DNA of 64,000 bases. Origin: a virus. Below are positions 16,131-25,172 of this stretch, one piece after another. The stretch's first letter is position 1. Each line of letters begins with the position of its first letter. The position numbers and the translations under genes were made by a program. The stretch is from IMG/VR virus record IMGVR_UViG_3300032296_003714, positions 1-64,000 of that record; one strand, given 5' to 3'. The notes beneath the pieces are model-generated. The model had not been told where the DNA came from. It searched no databases and saw only the letters and a program-made list of their open reading frames with translations.

Positions 16131-18236
16131 TTAAATCTTTTTACCAACTGTTGATATCAATCCGAAAGGTGGTGGTAATTTTACCGCAGTTTCTACTTTA
16201 CCGTTTTCAGATTCTTCGGCATCAATACCTGTAATTAAGGATTTTACGAATAAATTCATTAAATTAACTTCTCCACCAGGCAGTGCTCCTGTAGGTATTC
16301 CAAGTTTTTGAAGTTGTTGTATTGTATTTAAAGTTGCCCTTTCAGGTGAAAATCCAGGTAGTAAAAATGCCAATAGATTTAAAAATGCAGGTATTCTAAA
16401 TACGGAATTACCTTTATATGAACTTATTAAATTCAGTAACAAACTTATTTCATCTAACAATGATTTACATCTCCTATAATCACCAACAAACCTTGCAACA
16501 ACATAACCTAATTGAACTAATTTCAAAATTATCGCATATTGTTTAGCGGTTTGTGTTTTTTGAATATCTCTAATTATTACTGTTAATAAATTAAAAATTT
16601 CTCTTTTTAGTAAGTCAAATAAAGTTTTTATAAAAATTGCACCAATTTTTGTTACAAAAGAAATTATAAAACTTTTATATTTTTTTATAAATTGAATTGA
16701 ATCAGAAACAACATTATTAACCTCCTGACCAAATGTTGTACCTGACTGTAAAAAAGTATTTGCAGAACTTATTATTGTATTTGCCGATGAAGTTAATTTG
16801 TCCAATTGATTTACCGCACCTCTTTGTACTTCATTCAACATGACAAAAAGAGGTAATAAAGCTTTAGGACTTAAAACTGCGGATGCTAAAGCTATTGGTA
16901 AGTTTTTAATAAAATCTTTATTTATTGAAACTTCCAAAGCAGCACTATTTGGTACTAATAATTTCCATTTAGCAAATATTGACTCGACAATATCATCCAT
17001 TGAATTAACTAATTCATCATTAGTTTTTCCTGAGGTTTGTGTTGCAAAGTTTGCAATTTCATTAGCAATTCCATCCGCATCAACAGGAAGTTTAACATTA
17101 TCACAGTTTTCAAAAACCGCGACACCCTGTTGTATGTTGGATATTCTTATATCAATATTTCTTAAATCTACTTCATTGAATTCAAAAAAACTATCATCTA
17201 CTCCATCTAATTCTCCTATTTTAGAAATACCGCTTACATCTATCTCTCGTCTCTCATCAAAACACAAACCTAAAATTCTTTGAAGTAATAAAGCAAACTT
17301 ACTTTGTGTATCAAGTTCACCAACACCTATTTTAGCCTTAATCGATACGAATCCAATCATATAATTTATGACAACCGCCATAACCTGAGAAAAATCAACT
17401 AATTTGATTGTTGAATAATAATCTGTTATAAATTGACCAACCTGATTTATAGGGTATCCACCAGTAGTGTTAGTAGTATTTTCTCTATCCAATAAAAAGA
17501 CCCTAAAATAATTTCCTGTAACATCATAAGAATTTGATTCGGAGTAATTCAAATCAAACAAGTTTTTTCCTGATTTTCCAAAGTAATATTTACCATAATA
17601 ATCATTATATGTTTCGTTTGGAGATAAACTCATCCCTCTTAACATCCTGTTTACAGGGTACTTAATTTTACCACCATATGGTACAAATTTATCACTTGTT
17701 GATGGTATTTCATTTTCGTAAAAAAGTTTTCCTAAAACACTTGTAACATCCAATTTTAACATTCCTGTTAAATCAATACTTTCTAATGGTACATAGTTAC
17801 CAACAGTCTTAGGTAATAAACTTAGAGATGCGATTTGTAAGTTATTTGTTGAGACTGAATTATAGGTTTGTTCTTGTGAGCAACCTAAAGCCTTTATAAC
17901 TTCTTGTGTTAATATTTCGACTATTTTTGGTTCTATTGTTACTAAGGTTTGTAACAATAATCTTCTAAGATATTTGAAAGTTTCAGGCCCACTACCTTTT
18001 GTTGTGGTTAATAAATCAACCATTCTATCTAAAGAGTTTGGTGTTTCTCTTTGATATCTTTTTTGTTGTTCACTTATCTTATTTAGTTGGGAAGAAAGAT
18101 TATCTGCAACTTTACTGAAAGAACCACCACCTTTTTTTAATATTTGCTTTTCGGCATTAGAAGTTTCGTTGTAGTCCTTCAACGCTTTTATCGAACTTTC
18201 GATTTTTTGTTGTTGCTGATTTAAATCTACACCCAT
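16131..18236 (-). CDS. Large structural protein, probable baseplate/tail component
   Basis: A 701-residue protein. The N-terminus (1-70) is a Gln/Lys-rich coiled coil, the middle is mixed, and two hydrophobic helical stretches are visible about 495-560 and 585-660 (FVTKIGAIFIKTLFDLLKREIFNLLTVI; IPAFLNLLAFLLPGF). It includes FKYLRRLLLQTLVTIEPKIVEILTQEVI near residue 85. I recognise no named family. Its place beside the gp5-like gene makes a baseplate or central-hub protein likely. The hydrophobic stretches could be membrane-interacting or packed helices; the sequence alone cannot decide. Confidence 0.65.
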   Translation of the reverse strand: MGVDLNQQQQKIESSIKALKDYNETSNAEKQILKKGGGSFSKVADNLSSQLNKISEQQKRYQRETPNSLDRMVDLLTTTKGSGPETFKYLRRLLLQTLVTIEPKIVEILTQEVIKALGCSQEQTYNSVSTNNLQIASLSLLPKTVGNYVPLESIDLTGMLKLDVTSVLGKLFYENEIPSTSDKFVPYGGKIKYPVNRMLRGMSLSPNETYNDYYGKYYFGKSGKNLFDLNYSESNSYDVTGNYFRVFLLDRENTTNTTGGYPINQVGQFITDYYSTIKLVDFSQVMAVVINYMIGFVSIKAKIGVGELDTQSKFALLLQRILGLCFDERREIDVSGISKIGELDGVDDSFFEFNEVDLRNIDIRISNIQQGVAVFENCDNVKLPVDADGIANEIANFATQTSGKTNDELVNSMDDIVESIFAKWKLLVPNSAALEVSINKDFIKNLPIALASAVLSPKALLPLFVMLNEVQRGAVNQLDKLTSSANTIISSANTFLQSGTTFGQEVNNVVSDSIQFIKKYKSFIISFVTKIGAIFIKTLFDLLKREIFNLLTVIIRDIQKTQTAKQYAIILKLVQLGYVVARFVGDYRRCKSLLDEISLLLNLISSYKGNSVFRIPAFLNLLAFLLPGFSPERATLNTIQQLQKLGIPTGALPGGEVNLMNLFVKSLITGIDAEESENGKVETAVKLPPPFGLISTVGKKI

Positions 18237-18241
18237 ATAAA

Positions 18242-18604
18242 TTAAATTTTATACGACTTCTCATCATTTGAAACATCTTTTTCTATAAGGTTTTGTAGTA
18301 AATCATCATCTAAATCCGCCATTGAAAATGATTCTGTTGAATTGTTTGACTTTTCCCAAATAGATGATTGCAGTTTTGACAAACTTATTTTTTTCTCGAC
18401 ACAGTCATTTATTATTTTTTGTTGTTTTTCTATGACAGGACCGATTGTTTGCATATCTTCAGGGTCTTTCATCATTGATAACATTTTATTTTGTATCCTG
18501 ATGGCAGTATTTCTCTGTTCGACAAGTTCGTTATAAATCTCTTGCATTAAAGCAAGGATACTCTCTTTAGAAAAATTTATTTCTTTTCGTTGTGGTCTTG
18601 GCAT
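18242..18604 (-). CDS. Unknown helical protein upstream of structural run
   Basis: A 120-residue protein with a long helical, coiled-coil-prone centre (ILALMQEIYNELVEQRNTAIRIQNKM) and an acidic tail. No domain is recognised. It begins the baseplate-type transcript: a TATTTATT box lies three bases before its ATG, and the next gene starts five bases after its stop. Confidence 0.6.
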   Translation of the reverse strand: MPRPQRKEINFSKESILALMQEIYNELVEQRNTAIRIQNKMLSMMKDPEDMQTIGPVIEKQQKIINDCVEKKISLSKLQSSIWEKSNNSTESFSMADLDDDLLQNLIEKDVSNDEKSYKI

Positions 18605-18607
18605 AAC

Positions 18608-18615
18608 AATAAATA
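18608..18615 (-). promoter_or_regulatory. Putative late promoter box TATTTATT with near-leaderless spacing
   Basis: On the minus strand TATTTATT is followed by GTT and the start codon at 18604. The box lies in the gap just after the late sigma gene, and from here the structural genes begin. Confidence 0.5.
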
Positions 18616-18619
18616 GTTT

Positions 18620-19369
18620 TTAATAGTTTTTTAATTTACTCTGAGTGAATATGTATAATTTTTTGAATTTTTTAATAGAAGTTCGAATTTCTTTAGTCGA
18701 TAAATTCGTCATTTCTCTCAAAGAAAGTAAAATAATATTCTTATTAAATTTATTATTATCGGTACTTGAAAAAATAGTTTCGTAGTTATCGAAAAGGTCT
18801 ACTAAAGCAAATCCTAATCTTTTTTCATTATCGTTGAGATTTTCTTTATCTATGAAATCTTTCAATTCCTTAGTATAAACTGAGATAACCACATCCATTC
18901 CCATAGTATCATCATCTATGGTGTAAATCATATCAGGTCTTTGTTCTAATGCTGAGGAAACATCTTCATATGATATCTTTCTGTTAGTTTCCTTTTGGTC
19001 TTTAATTATTTGGCCCATTAGATAATTCTTACAAATTGTACCGAAATACGAATACGCCTTTTTGTTTTTTGATGGTTTGAATTTATCCACTTTGGTCATC
19101 AAAAACGAATGAGTATCTGCATGGATTTCTTCAAAGTCCATGTCTTTTCTGTATAATTTGTACCTTCTAATGATAGATGAAATCATCTTATCTAAAGGAC
19201 CTCTCAAGAATTGATTATATATTTTGTTTTTTTCTTCAGATGTTGTTGCTATTAAAAAATTTCTAACAGCATCTTCTTCTCTAACGTCAAAATAGTTTTC
19301 TTTTTGAGCTTTTCTTCCTCTTTTTTTAGATGATACATCCTCTGTGATAGATGACAGAGTTATAGACAT
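18620..19369 (-). CDS. 55: Late sigma factor, T4 gp55-like
   Basis: A 249-residue protein with sigma region 2 character: residues about 50-115 include FLRGPLDKMISSIIRRYKLYRK, DMDFEEIHADTHSFLMTKVDKFKP and AYSYFGTICKNYLMGQIIKD, the helix arrangement used for core binding and -10 recognition. A helical C-terminus (LSLREMTNLSTKEIRTSIKKFKKL) could be a small region-4-like part. In T4 gp55 directs core RNA polymerase to late promoters with a -10 element only. It is the obvious reader of the TATTTATN boxes found here. It lies at the end of the long minus-strand operon, just before the late structural run. Confidence 0.8.
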   Translation of the reverse strand: MSITLSSITEDVSSKKRGRKAQKENYFDVREEDAVRNFLIATTSEEKNKIYNQFLRGPLDKMISSIIRRYKLYRKDMDFEEIHADTHSFLMTKVDKFKPSKNKKAYSYFGTICKNYLMGQIIKDQKETNRKISYEDVSSALEQRPDMIYTIDDDTMGMDVVISVYTKELKDFIDKENLNDNEKRLGFALVDLFDNYETIFSSTDNNKFNKNIILLSLREMTNLSTKEIRTSIKKFKKLYIFTQSKLKNY

Positions 19370-20172
19370 TAATTGGTTTGTGGTTCATATTTTATGGCTC
19401 TATCGTCCACAAAGAAATATTCTTTCTTTGCAGTTTGAATCCAAAATTTAACTTCATCATCCAACATTTTTTCATTTGAGTTTTTATAATTCCAAAAGAT
19501 AGAACCTTCTCTCAAATTAAGATGTTTATATCCTAACCTTGGTATTGTCATAATTGACACTGAATTATAAGTTAGTCTTAATAGAAACTCATAAACGAAT
19601 GTTAGTTTTATTGATGGCTTAAAACCACCGAAATCTTCTATTACTTGTTTTTTATAAACCGCACCTGCTGTTTGGAAGTTTTGATATGTATGTAATGTTT
19701 CGTTAGTAAGGTATCCCATCTCTTGGCTAAAATTAGCTGCAAAAGTCGCTTCATTTGTAAATCCTGCAAATACACCTTTCTCATCAACATCAACTACAAC
19801 AGGTAAAAAAACCTGTACATTTGGAAACGACTGAATGTATTTTTTTACATTTCTAAACCATATAGCGGAATATTCGTCATCGAATTCAAAGAACGAAACC
19901 CACTCTCCTGTTGATGATTTCACACCCTCGTTTATTTGGTCTCCATAATTAGGAGTTTTATTATAGGGGACCTTTTTTACTTCCAATTCTCCAAAATCAA
20001 AAGAATTCAAAAATGATGTTAGTTGTTCTTCCATTGTGTGAACAATAACTAATTCTTTAGGTTTCACATCATTGGTCTTTATTGAGTCTATAGCCTTTTT
20101 AAAGAAATCTTCAAAGTTTTTAACAACAGAGGATTTAATAGGTAAAATTATTGATAGTGATAAATTATCCAT
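19369..20172 (-). CDS. Family 2-type glycosyltransferase
   Basis: A 267-residue GT-A protein beginning NLSLSIILPIKSS, with the nucleotide-binding VIVHT strand, NEGVKSSTGEWVSFFEFDDEYS (the FDDE is the DxD-like metal site) and TAGAVYKKQVIEDFGGF acceptor-side motif. This is the GT2 layout. The ATG at 20172 is preferred over an extension reaching 20214, because that extension lies wholly inside the preceding gene and the GT fold starts right after. Donor and acceptor cannot be read from sequence. Its stop codon shares a base with the sigma factor start. Confidence 0.8.
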   Translation of the reverse strand: MDNLSLSIILPIKSSVVKNFEDFFKKAIDSIKTNDVKPKELVIVHTMEEQLTSFLNSFDFGELEVKKVPYNKTPNYGDQINEGVKSSTGEWVSFFEFDDEYSAIWFRNVKKYIQSFPNVQVFLPVVVDVDEKGVFAGFTNEATFAANFSQEMGYLTNETLHTYQNFQTAGAVYKKQVIEDFGGFKPSIKLTFVYEFLLRLTYNSVSIMTIPRLGYKHLNLREGSIFWNYKNSNEKMLDDEVKFWIQTAKKEYFFVDDRAIKYEPQTN

Positions 20173-20173
20173 A

Positions 20174-21229
20174 TTATTCGTCAATTTTTGATATTTGAGA
20201 CTCGAAAGCTTCAAGTCTTATGTTTATATATTTACTAAATAACTCAACAGCGTCAGAGTTAAATTTTTCTTGTTTTTTATATTCATCTGCAGTTGATTTC
20301 ATTGCGTCGTATATCTCAGGTTTAATGTTATCCTCCAGCCAATTTTGTGCAAAATCGGCAATAAAGTCAGGCATCAAGACTAAGTCATCGACCCAAATAC
20401 CATTATCTTCCTTAATCCATACAGGAGGTAAATCAGGTAACAAACCAATTACAGGTACACCTGAAGCCATCGATTCTAACGGAAAAGTTCCAAACCCGCT
20501 TTCTCTATCTACCCAAACGCTGAGAAAACACTCCTTTAAAGCGTTTGAAAATTCCTTCTCTGACATTCCTCTCATATCTTTGAAAGTGAACCATCTGTAT
20601 TGTGGAAATTTGAGATAAAAAGTTTTTATAATATTGATTGTATCTGATTGTTCTCTTGAATGAACGGCTATTACTGGCATCTTAGGTATTCCATTATCAG
20701 AAAAAACTTCACTTATTACCGGTTCCAATATATCAACACTAATACCTCTCATAACCGATTCAATATATTCTTTTTGTTTTTCACCTGTTGTAATACTTTT
20801 GTAAAATCCAAATTGGTTCCATGTTTGACCAGGTTGTAAGGTTTCCAACATGTACTTATATGATTGTGTGATTACAATTTTTGCACATGGCATGTCTTTA
20901 ATTTGTTCCATGACATAACCGAAAATTTCGGGTAAGATTATAAAATCTTCAGGTGAAATTTCTAAATTTTGTTGTTCCAAAGATTTGTGTGGGATTTCTG
21001 TCATATATTCCTCACCAAGCCATTTACCTACACCAAAATAATCGTTTTTTTCATGTAAAATTATCGGATTGAATCCTTCTTTTTTTAATACCATTGCAAT
21101 TTGGTATATATACCTGATAGAACCCTTTGCATTTCCTTTGGTATCTTGTACCATAAAATACAATCTACATTTTTTATTCTTAAGGTTATCTATAGATATT
21201 AGAACTTTTTCTTTGAGATTTTTTTCCAT
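20174..21229 (-). CDS. GT-B glycosyltransferase (GT4-like)
   Basis: A 351-residue protein with two Rossmann-like halves. The N-terminal half includes KGSIRYIYQIAMVLKKEGFNPIIL, a typical sugar-acceptor domain. The C-terminal half has VWVDRESGFGTFPLESMASGVPVIG (about 237-262), the glycosyltransferase group 1 nucleotide-sugar signature with the conserved glutamates. It is likely cytoplasmic and soluble. It overlaps no neighbour and precedes a GT2 gene, so the two may add consecutive sugars. Confidence 0.8.
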   Translation of the reverse strand: MEKNLKEKVLISIDNLKNKKCRLYFMVQDTKGNAKGSIRYIYQIAMVLKKEGFNPIILHEKNDYFGVGKWLGEEYMTEIPHKSLEQQNLEISPEDFIILPEIFGYVMEQIKDMPCAKIVITQSYKYMLETLQPGQTWNQFGFYKSITTGEKQKEYIESVMRGISVDILEPVISEVFSDNGIPKMPVIAVHSREQSDTINIIKTFYLKFPQYRWFTFKDMRGMSEKEFSNALKECFLSVWVDRESGFGTFPLESMASGVPVIGLLPDLPPVWIKEDNGIWVDDLVLMPDFIADFAQNWLEDNIKPEIYDAMKSTADEYKKQEKFNSDAVELFSKYINIRLEAFESQISKIDE

Positions 21230-21230
21230 A

Positions 21231-21512
21231 TTAATAGTGATTGATTAATTTTTTGTTTAGTAATGAGTTGAAGGCTATTTTGAAAGGTACTGATATTGAG
21301 CTTGAAGAGCTTTTTAGACCTAACTTATCATCCATTTCAACATCCTCCGAAAGAACAACATCTAGTAATAATTTAACCAATTCAAATTTGATTAAATTAA
21401 CTTTTGCTTCAATTTGACCACTTTCAGGGGATACTTCAGTTTCTCCCATGTCAAGATATTTTTCGATTTCATCCAAATCGATAAAATAATTTTCATTTAA
21501 AACTTCGAGCAT
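21231..21512 (-). CDS. Small unknown acidic protein
   Basis: A 93-residue acidic protein with LDEIEKYLDMGE, a hydrophobic helix (LIKFELVKLLLDVVL) and a Ser-rich segment. No domain is recognised. It overlaps the end of the HAD-like gene upstream by 20 bases and sits one base from the next gene, so it is co-transcribed with the operon. Function unknown. Confidence 0.55.
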   Translation of the reverse strand: MLEVLNENYFIDLDEIEKYLDMGETEVSPESGQIEAKVNLIKFELVKLLLDVVLSEDVEMDDKLGLKSSSSSISVPFKIAFNSLLNKKLINHY

Positions 21513-22098
21513 AAATTTCTGTAATTTTTTGTTTTAATTCTTTGATGTTTTTAATCTCATATTCCACCTCTATATCTTTATTATATTCTGTAATATACTT
21601 TATAATAATCTTATCCGAAGGTTTATTCAATAGTAAATCAGGATTAGCCGTAAGTAAAACGTCTATTGAGTCCCACAATTGATTTTTAGTTTGTTCAGAA
21701 TAAAATTTTATATTTTCTACCAAACAACCAAATTTCGATAAAAAAAATAAAGATGCTGGTTTTGATTTACCAATCTCATCTGAAACAACAATGATATCAC
21801 AGGTATCTCTCATGTCCAAATAAAAGTCATTTAAATCATTCATCGATGTCATTTCTACAGAACCGGCATGACCAAATATTTCCATGGTATGCTCATTGTA
21901 TAAAAAATCGTATAGTGAGTCATCATCTTTGAATTTTAGATGACTTTTGATGTCTAATGTAGTTACGGGGGAAATTACATCATACTCAAAATCATCCTCA
22001 TTTTCTACAGGATTATCTATATACCATCTTTCGTAAATTTGTTCTATACGTAATAATGTATTTCTTAACACGTTATTTATTTCTATACCGATTCTCAT
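21493..22098 (-). CDS. HAD-superfamily-like protein with degenerate catalytic motif
   Basis: A 201-residue protein with the HAD layout: motif I region MRIGIEINNVLRNT, motif II region IIVVSDEIGKSKP, and a late motif around LLTANPDLLLNKP. In active members motif I reads DxD with a nucleophilic Asp; here the two positions are Glu6 and Asn8. The fold call is by pattern, and the loss of the nucleophile suggests a pseudoenzyme or a changed role. It overlaps PhoH upstream by four bases. Confidence 0.6.
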   Translation of the reverse strand: MRIGIEINNVLRNTLLRIEQIYERWYIDNPVENEDDFEYDVISPVTTLDIKSHLKFKDDDSLYDFLYNEHTMEIFGHAGSVEMTSMNDLNDFYLDMRDTCDIIVVSDEIGKSKPASLFFLSKFGCLVENIKFYSEQTKNQLWDSIDVLLTANPDLLLNKPSDKIIIKYITEYNKDIEVEYEIKNIKELKQKITEIYARSFK

Positions 22099-22829
22099 TC
22101 TTCGTATTTTTTCAATATTTCGGTGATTAGTGGATTCCTAACAACATCTTTTTGTTCAAATTCGTGTATACCAATATCCCTCATTCCTACAAACTTTTGA
22201 ATTGCATCATACAATCCACTGTGTGTTTTATCTTTATATCTGTCGGTTTGTTCAAGGTCACCCGAAATAAAAAATTTAGAATTGAACCCAATTCTTGTCA
22301 TTAACAATTTCATTTGGTTTGGTGTTGAGTTTTGAGCTTCCTCGAAAATTAATATTGAATTATCAATATTCATACCTCTCATGTATGCCAACGCAAATAC
22401 CTCTATTGCTTCAATTTCTTTTAATTTTTCTCTATTTTCTTTACCGATAATTTTATTCAAAAGATAGTAAGATGGAAAAATGTACGGGTCCAATTTTTCT
22501 TCAACATTGCCTGGTAGAGAACCCAATTTTTCTTCAGCTTCTACTGCAGGTCTTACAATTATAATTTTTTCATATGGTGTTGTGGGGTCTGATAATAAAT
22601 CTATTGCAGATTTCATTGCAATATAACTTTTACCAACACCAGCAGGACCTGAACATATTGTAATTTGATTGTTTATTAGCTTATCATAGTATATTCTTTG
22701 ACTCTCAGAAAGAAATTTTTCCTTTGTTTTCTTTTTTATTATTGAACAAATTAAATCTTTTTTTGTCTTTATTACTCTCTCATCGCTAGATTGAGTTACT
22801 GATGAATTACTCCTCGAAGTTTTACCCAT
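22095..22829 (-). CDS. phoH: PhoH-like ATPase
   Basis: A 244-residue P-loop ATPase. Walker A GPAGVGKS is at residues 61-68, IIIVRPAVEAEEKLGSLPG is the PhoH signature at about 88-107, and the Walker B-like IFEEAQNSTP is at 161-170, followed by FFISGDLEQTDR. PhoH proteins are very common in marine and T4-like phages and are linked to RNA metabolism or phosphate stress, without an agreed phage function. It lies in the metabolic part of the minus-strand operon and overlaps the HAD-like gene by ATGA-type coupling. Confidence 0.92.
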   Translation of the reverse strand: MGKTSRSNSSVTQSSDERVIKTKKDLICSIIKKKTKEKFLSESQRIYYDKLINNQITICSGPAGVGKSYIAMKSAIDLLSDPTTPYEKIIIVRPAVEAEEKLGSLPGNVEEKLDPYIFPSYYLLNKIIGKENREKLKEIEAIEVFALAYMRGMNIDNSILIFEEAQNSTPNQMKLLMTRIGFNSKFFISGDLEQTDRYKDKTHSGLYDAIQKFVGMRDIGIHEFEQKDVVRNPLITEILKKYEE

Positions 22830-22840
22830 AATTTCATTTA

Positions 22841-23935
22841 TTAGTTTATTATTGTTTCAACAAATTTTAATGCCGATTCTATGACCTTATCCATATCATA
22901 GTATTTATACTCCGCAAGTCTACCACCAAAATATACATTTGGATTTTCTTTAGACTTTTCTCTATACGCAAAATAGAGTTCATTGTTTACTTTATCGTTT
23001 ACCGGATAATATGGTTCAGTTGTATTTGGTTTATAAATTTCAGGATATTCCCAAGTCACCCATGTTGAGTCTGATTCAGAATTTTCAAAATGTTTGTGTT
23101 CGATTGTTCTTGTATAAGGAATTGCTACGTCCGTATAATTCATAACAGGAGTTCCTTGGTAATTATCAACTTTGAATAATTTATGTTTAAATTCTGTTGT
23201 TTTGTATTCTAAATACCCCAATGAATAATTATGAAACCTATCTATCGGTCCTGTATAAATTACTTTTTCGGATAAAGAATCAAACGATTCTTTATTTTCC
23301 AAATAGTCAACATTTAGTTTAACTTCAATTCCTTCCAATAATTTTTCAAAAATTTTTGTATATCCGCCTATTGGTATTCCTTGATATTTGTCATTAAAAT
23401 AATTGTTATCGTATGTGAACCTAACGGGTAATCTTTTTATTATTTCAGGAGGTAATTCTTTCGGATGTTTTTTCCATTGTTTTTGAGTATATCCCTTTAT
23501 CAGTTTTTCGTATACCTCAATCCCAACAAATTTTATTGCCTGTTCTTCTAAATTTTTTGGTTCTTCTATTCCTATCCCTTGACTTGATATAATTATTCTA
23601 GCCTCTTCGGGCGTGGTTATTCCCCATAATTTAGAAAAAGTCCACATATTAAACGGTAATGAAAATATATCTCCTTTATAATTTGCAACTGGACTCAACC
23701 TAAAATTATTAAATGATGTAAATTGATTAATCCAGTTCCAAACTTCATCATTTGATGTGTGAAAAATGTGAGGACCATATATGTGGACATTAATACTATC
23801 TCTGTTTTCAGTGTAACAGTTACCACCAATATGATTTCTAGATTCTATTACCAAAACTTTTTTTCCAATCCTATTTAATTCGTATGCACATATTGAACCA
23901 AAAAAACCTGCACCCACAATAGTATAGTCGTACAT
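22841..23935 (-). CDS. glf: UDP-galactopyranose mutase
   Basis: A 364-residue flavoenzyme that interconverts UDP-galactopyranose and UDP-galactofuranose. FAD-binding GAGFFGS is at residues 8-14, VIESRNHIGGNCYTE follows, then INVHIYGPHIFHTSN, VKGYTQKQWKKHP-type core (GYTQKQWKKHP) and the C-terminal FGGRLAEYKYYDMD. Length matches bacterial Glf. Its presence implies that galactofuranose is used by one of the neighbouring transferases. It could reshape host glycans or virion glycans. It is flanked by PhoH and a methyltransferase, all in one operon. Confidence 0.95.
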   Translation of the reverse strand: MYDYTIVGAGFFGSICAYELNRIGKKVLVIESRNHIGGNCYTENRDSINVHIYGPHIFHTSNDEVWNWINQFTSFNNFRLSPVANYKGDIFSLPFNMWTFSKLWGITTPEEARIIISSQGIGIEEPKNLEEQAIKFVGIEVYEKLIKGYTQKQWKKHPKELPPEIIKRLPVRFTYDNNYFNDKYQGIPIGGYTKIFEKLLEGIEVKLNVDYLENKESFDSLSEKVIYTGPIDRFHNYSLGYLEYKTTEFKHKLFKVDNYQGTPVMNYTDVAIPYTRTIEHKHFENSESDSTWVTWEYPEIYKPNTTEPYYPVNDKVNNELYFAYREKSKENPNVYFGGRLAEYKYYDMDKVIESALKFVETIIN

Positions 23936-23937
23936 AA

Positions 23938-24516
23938 TTATGATTTTTGTATTAAAAGCTGTTCTCCTTGAGTAATTATTTTTAATTCATTTGAATATTC
24001 ACCAAGGAATTTATTTATACCTAGTTTAGTATCTTTCCAAAGAAAATCATCAAATAAAATGTACCCATCTTTTTTACATAAATCAAAACATTTTACTGCG
24101 TCAATATATGCAGACTCCGGTCTATGGTCACCATCTATATATATGAATGAAAAATTCTTACCAAAATCACTTTGTAACTTGTCATAAACATTAAAACTTA
24201 AATCTCTATATAAGATAATTTTGCCCGATGTGATATGTTCTTGAGTATTGTTTATAAATCTATCATATTGACCCTCAAAAAAACTATATTCAGTTTTATT
24301 TAATTCAACATCAGTATTAGTTAGATTATTGTTAAGATAATTATCAGTCAAAGGGTCAACGCAAACCAAGACATCATCACCGCTCATTAGTTTTTCAACA
24401 ATGTGGTTAGAAGTTAAGCCTTCAAAACAACCAATCTCTAAACACAAACTAAAGTCCTTTACGTGATTTACATTATTAGTAAATTGTGTATTCCAATTTT
24501 TAGTATAGTTTTTCAT
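23938..24516 (-). CDS. Class I SAM methyltransferase (Methyltransf_24-like)
   Basis: A 192-residue Rossmann methyltransferase: motif I SLCLEIGCFEGLTS, acidic strand LVCVDPLTD, and FSFIYIDGDHRPESAYIDAVKCFDLCKKDGYILFDDF, the signature of the sugar- or small-molecule-methylating Methyltransf_24 group. It overlaps the preceding methyltransferase gene by one base. In this setting O-methylation of a glycan is the natural guess. Confidence 0.82.
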   Translation of the reverse strand: MKNYTKNWNTQFTNNVNHVKDFSLCLEIGCFEGLTSNHIVEKLMSGDDVLVCVDPLTDNYLNNNLTNTDVELNKTEYSFFEGQYDRFINNTQEHITSGKIILYRDLSFNVYDKLQSDFGKNFSFIYIDGDHRPESAYIDAVKCFDLCKKDGYILFDDFLWKDTKLGINKFLGEYSNELKIITQGEQLLIQKS

Positions 24517-25172
24517 TAAATTTTTTCACAAACAAAAAGACCAAAACCATTCCAGTATTCTGACGGCCCGTTACTTTCTTGAAAAGAAATTCTTTCAATT
24601 TTTTTATGGATAATTAATCCACTTTCTTTAAACCCATCGTAGGTTCCTCTTTGTACTCTTTCCCATAAACCATCATTTCTCCAATCATCAATCATGATTA
24701 TAGAGTATTTTGATAAAAATTTTGAAAAATGGGTTATTGCCATTTTATGAGATTCATATTTGTGACAACCATCATACAAATATAAATCGATACTGTTATA
24801 GAATTGTTTTATGTCTGACTCTGTTATCTCAAAAGAATCTTTTTCTATAAAATTATATTTTTGATTCGGGCAATATTTTTCCACATTATTAATAAAATCA
24901 TTTTTTGGTCCTTTAAATTCGGACCAATTGTCAACAGCAATTGAATTTATGCTGTTTTTATAAAGTGAAGATACAAAACTTGACCCTTTATAGGTACCTA
25001 TTTCCAAATAATTTGCGTTATCAATACTACATATATTATTATACAAATGTCTTGTTTTTTCACCCGACATTCCTTCAATAGATAATATTTCATTTGACAA
25101 TTTTGAATATCTATTATTTGAATTTTCAAAAGAACGCTCAGCATGATTTATTAAAAATTCTAATTCAAACAT
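24516..25172 (-). CDS. Class I SAM methyltransferase
   Basis: A 218-residue protein with motif I YLEIGTYKGSSFVSSL, IAVDNWSEF, and the late block LYLYDGCHKYESHKMAITHF and IIMIDDWRN. It is related to its downstream neighbour in layout but not closely in sequence. A cytoplasmic sugar or glycolipid O-methyltransferase is plausible. Its start overlaps the preceding gene by eight bases. Confidence 0.8.
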   Translation of the reverse strand: MFELEFLINHAERSFENSNNRYSKLSNEILSIEGMSGEKTRHLYNNICSIDNANYLEIGTYKGSSFVSSLYKNSINSIAVDNWSEFKGPKNDFINNVEKYCPNQKYNFIEKDSFEITESDIKQFYNSIDLYLYDGCHKYESHKMAITHFSKFLSKYSIIMIDDWRNDGLWERVQRGTYDGFKESGLIIHKKIERISFQESNGPSEYWNGFGLFVCEKI

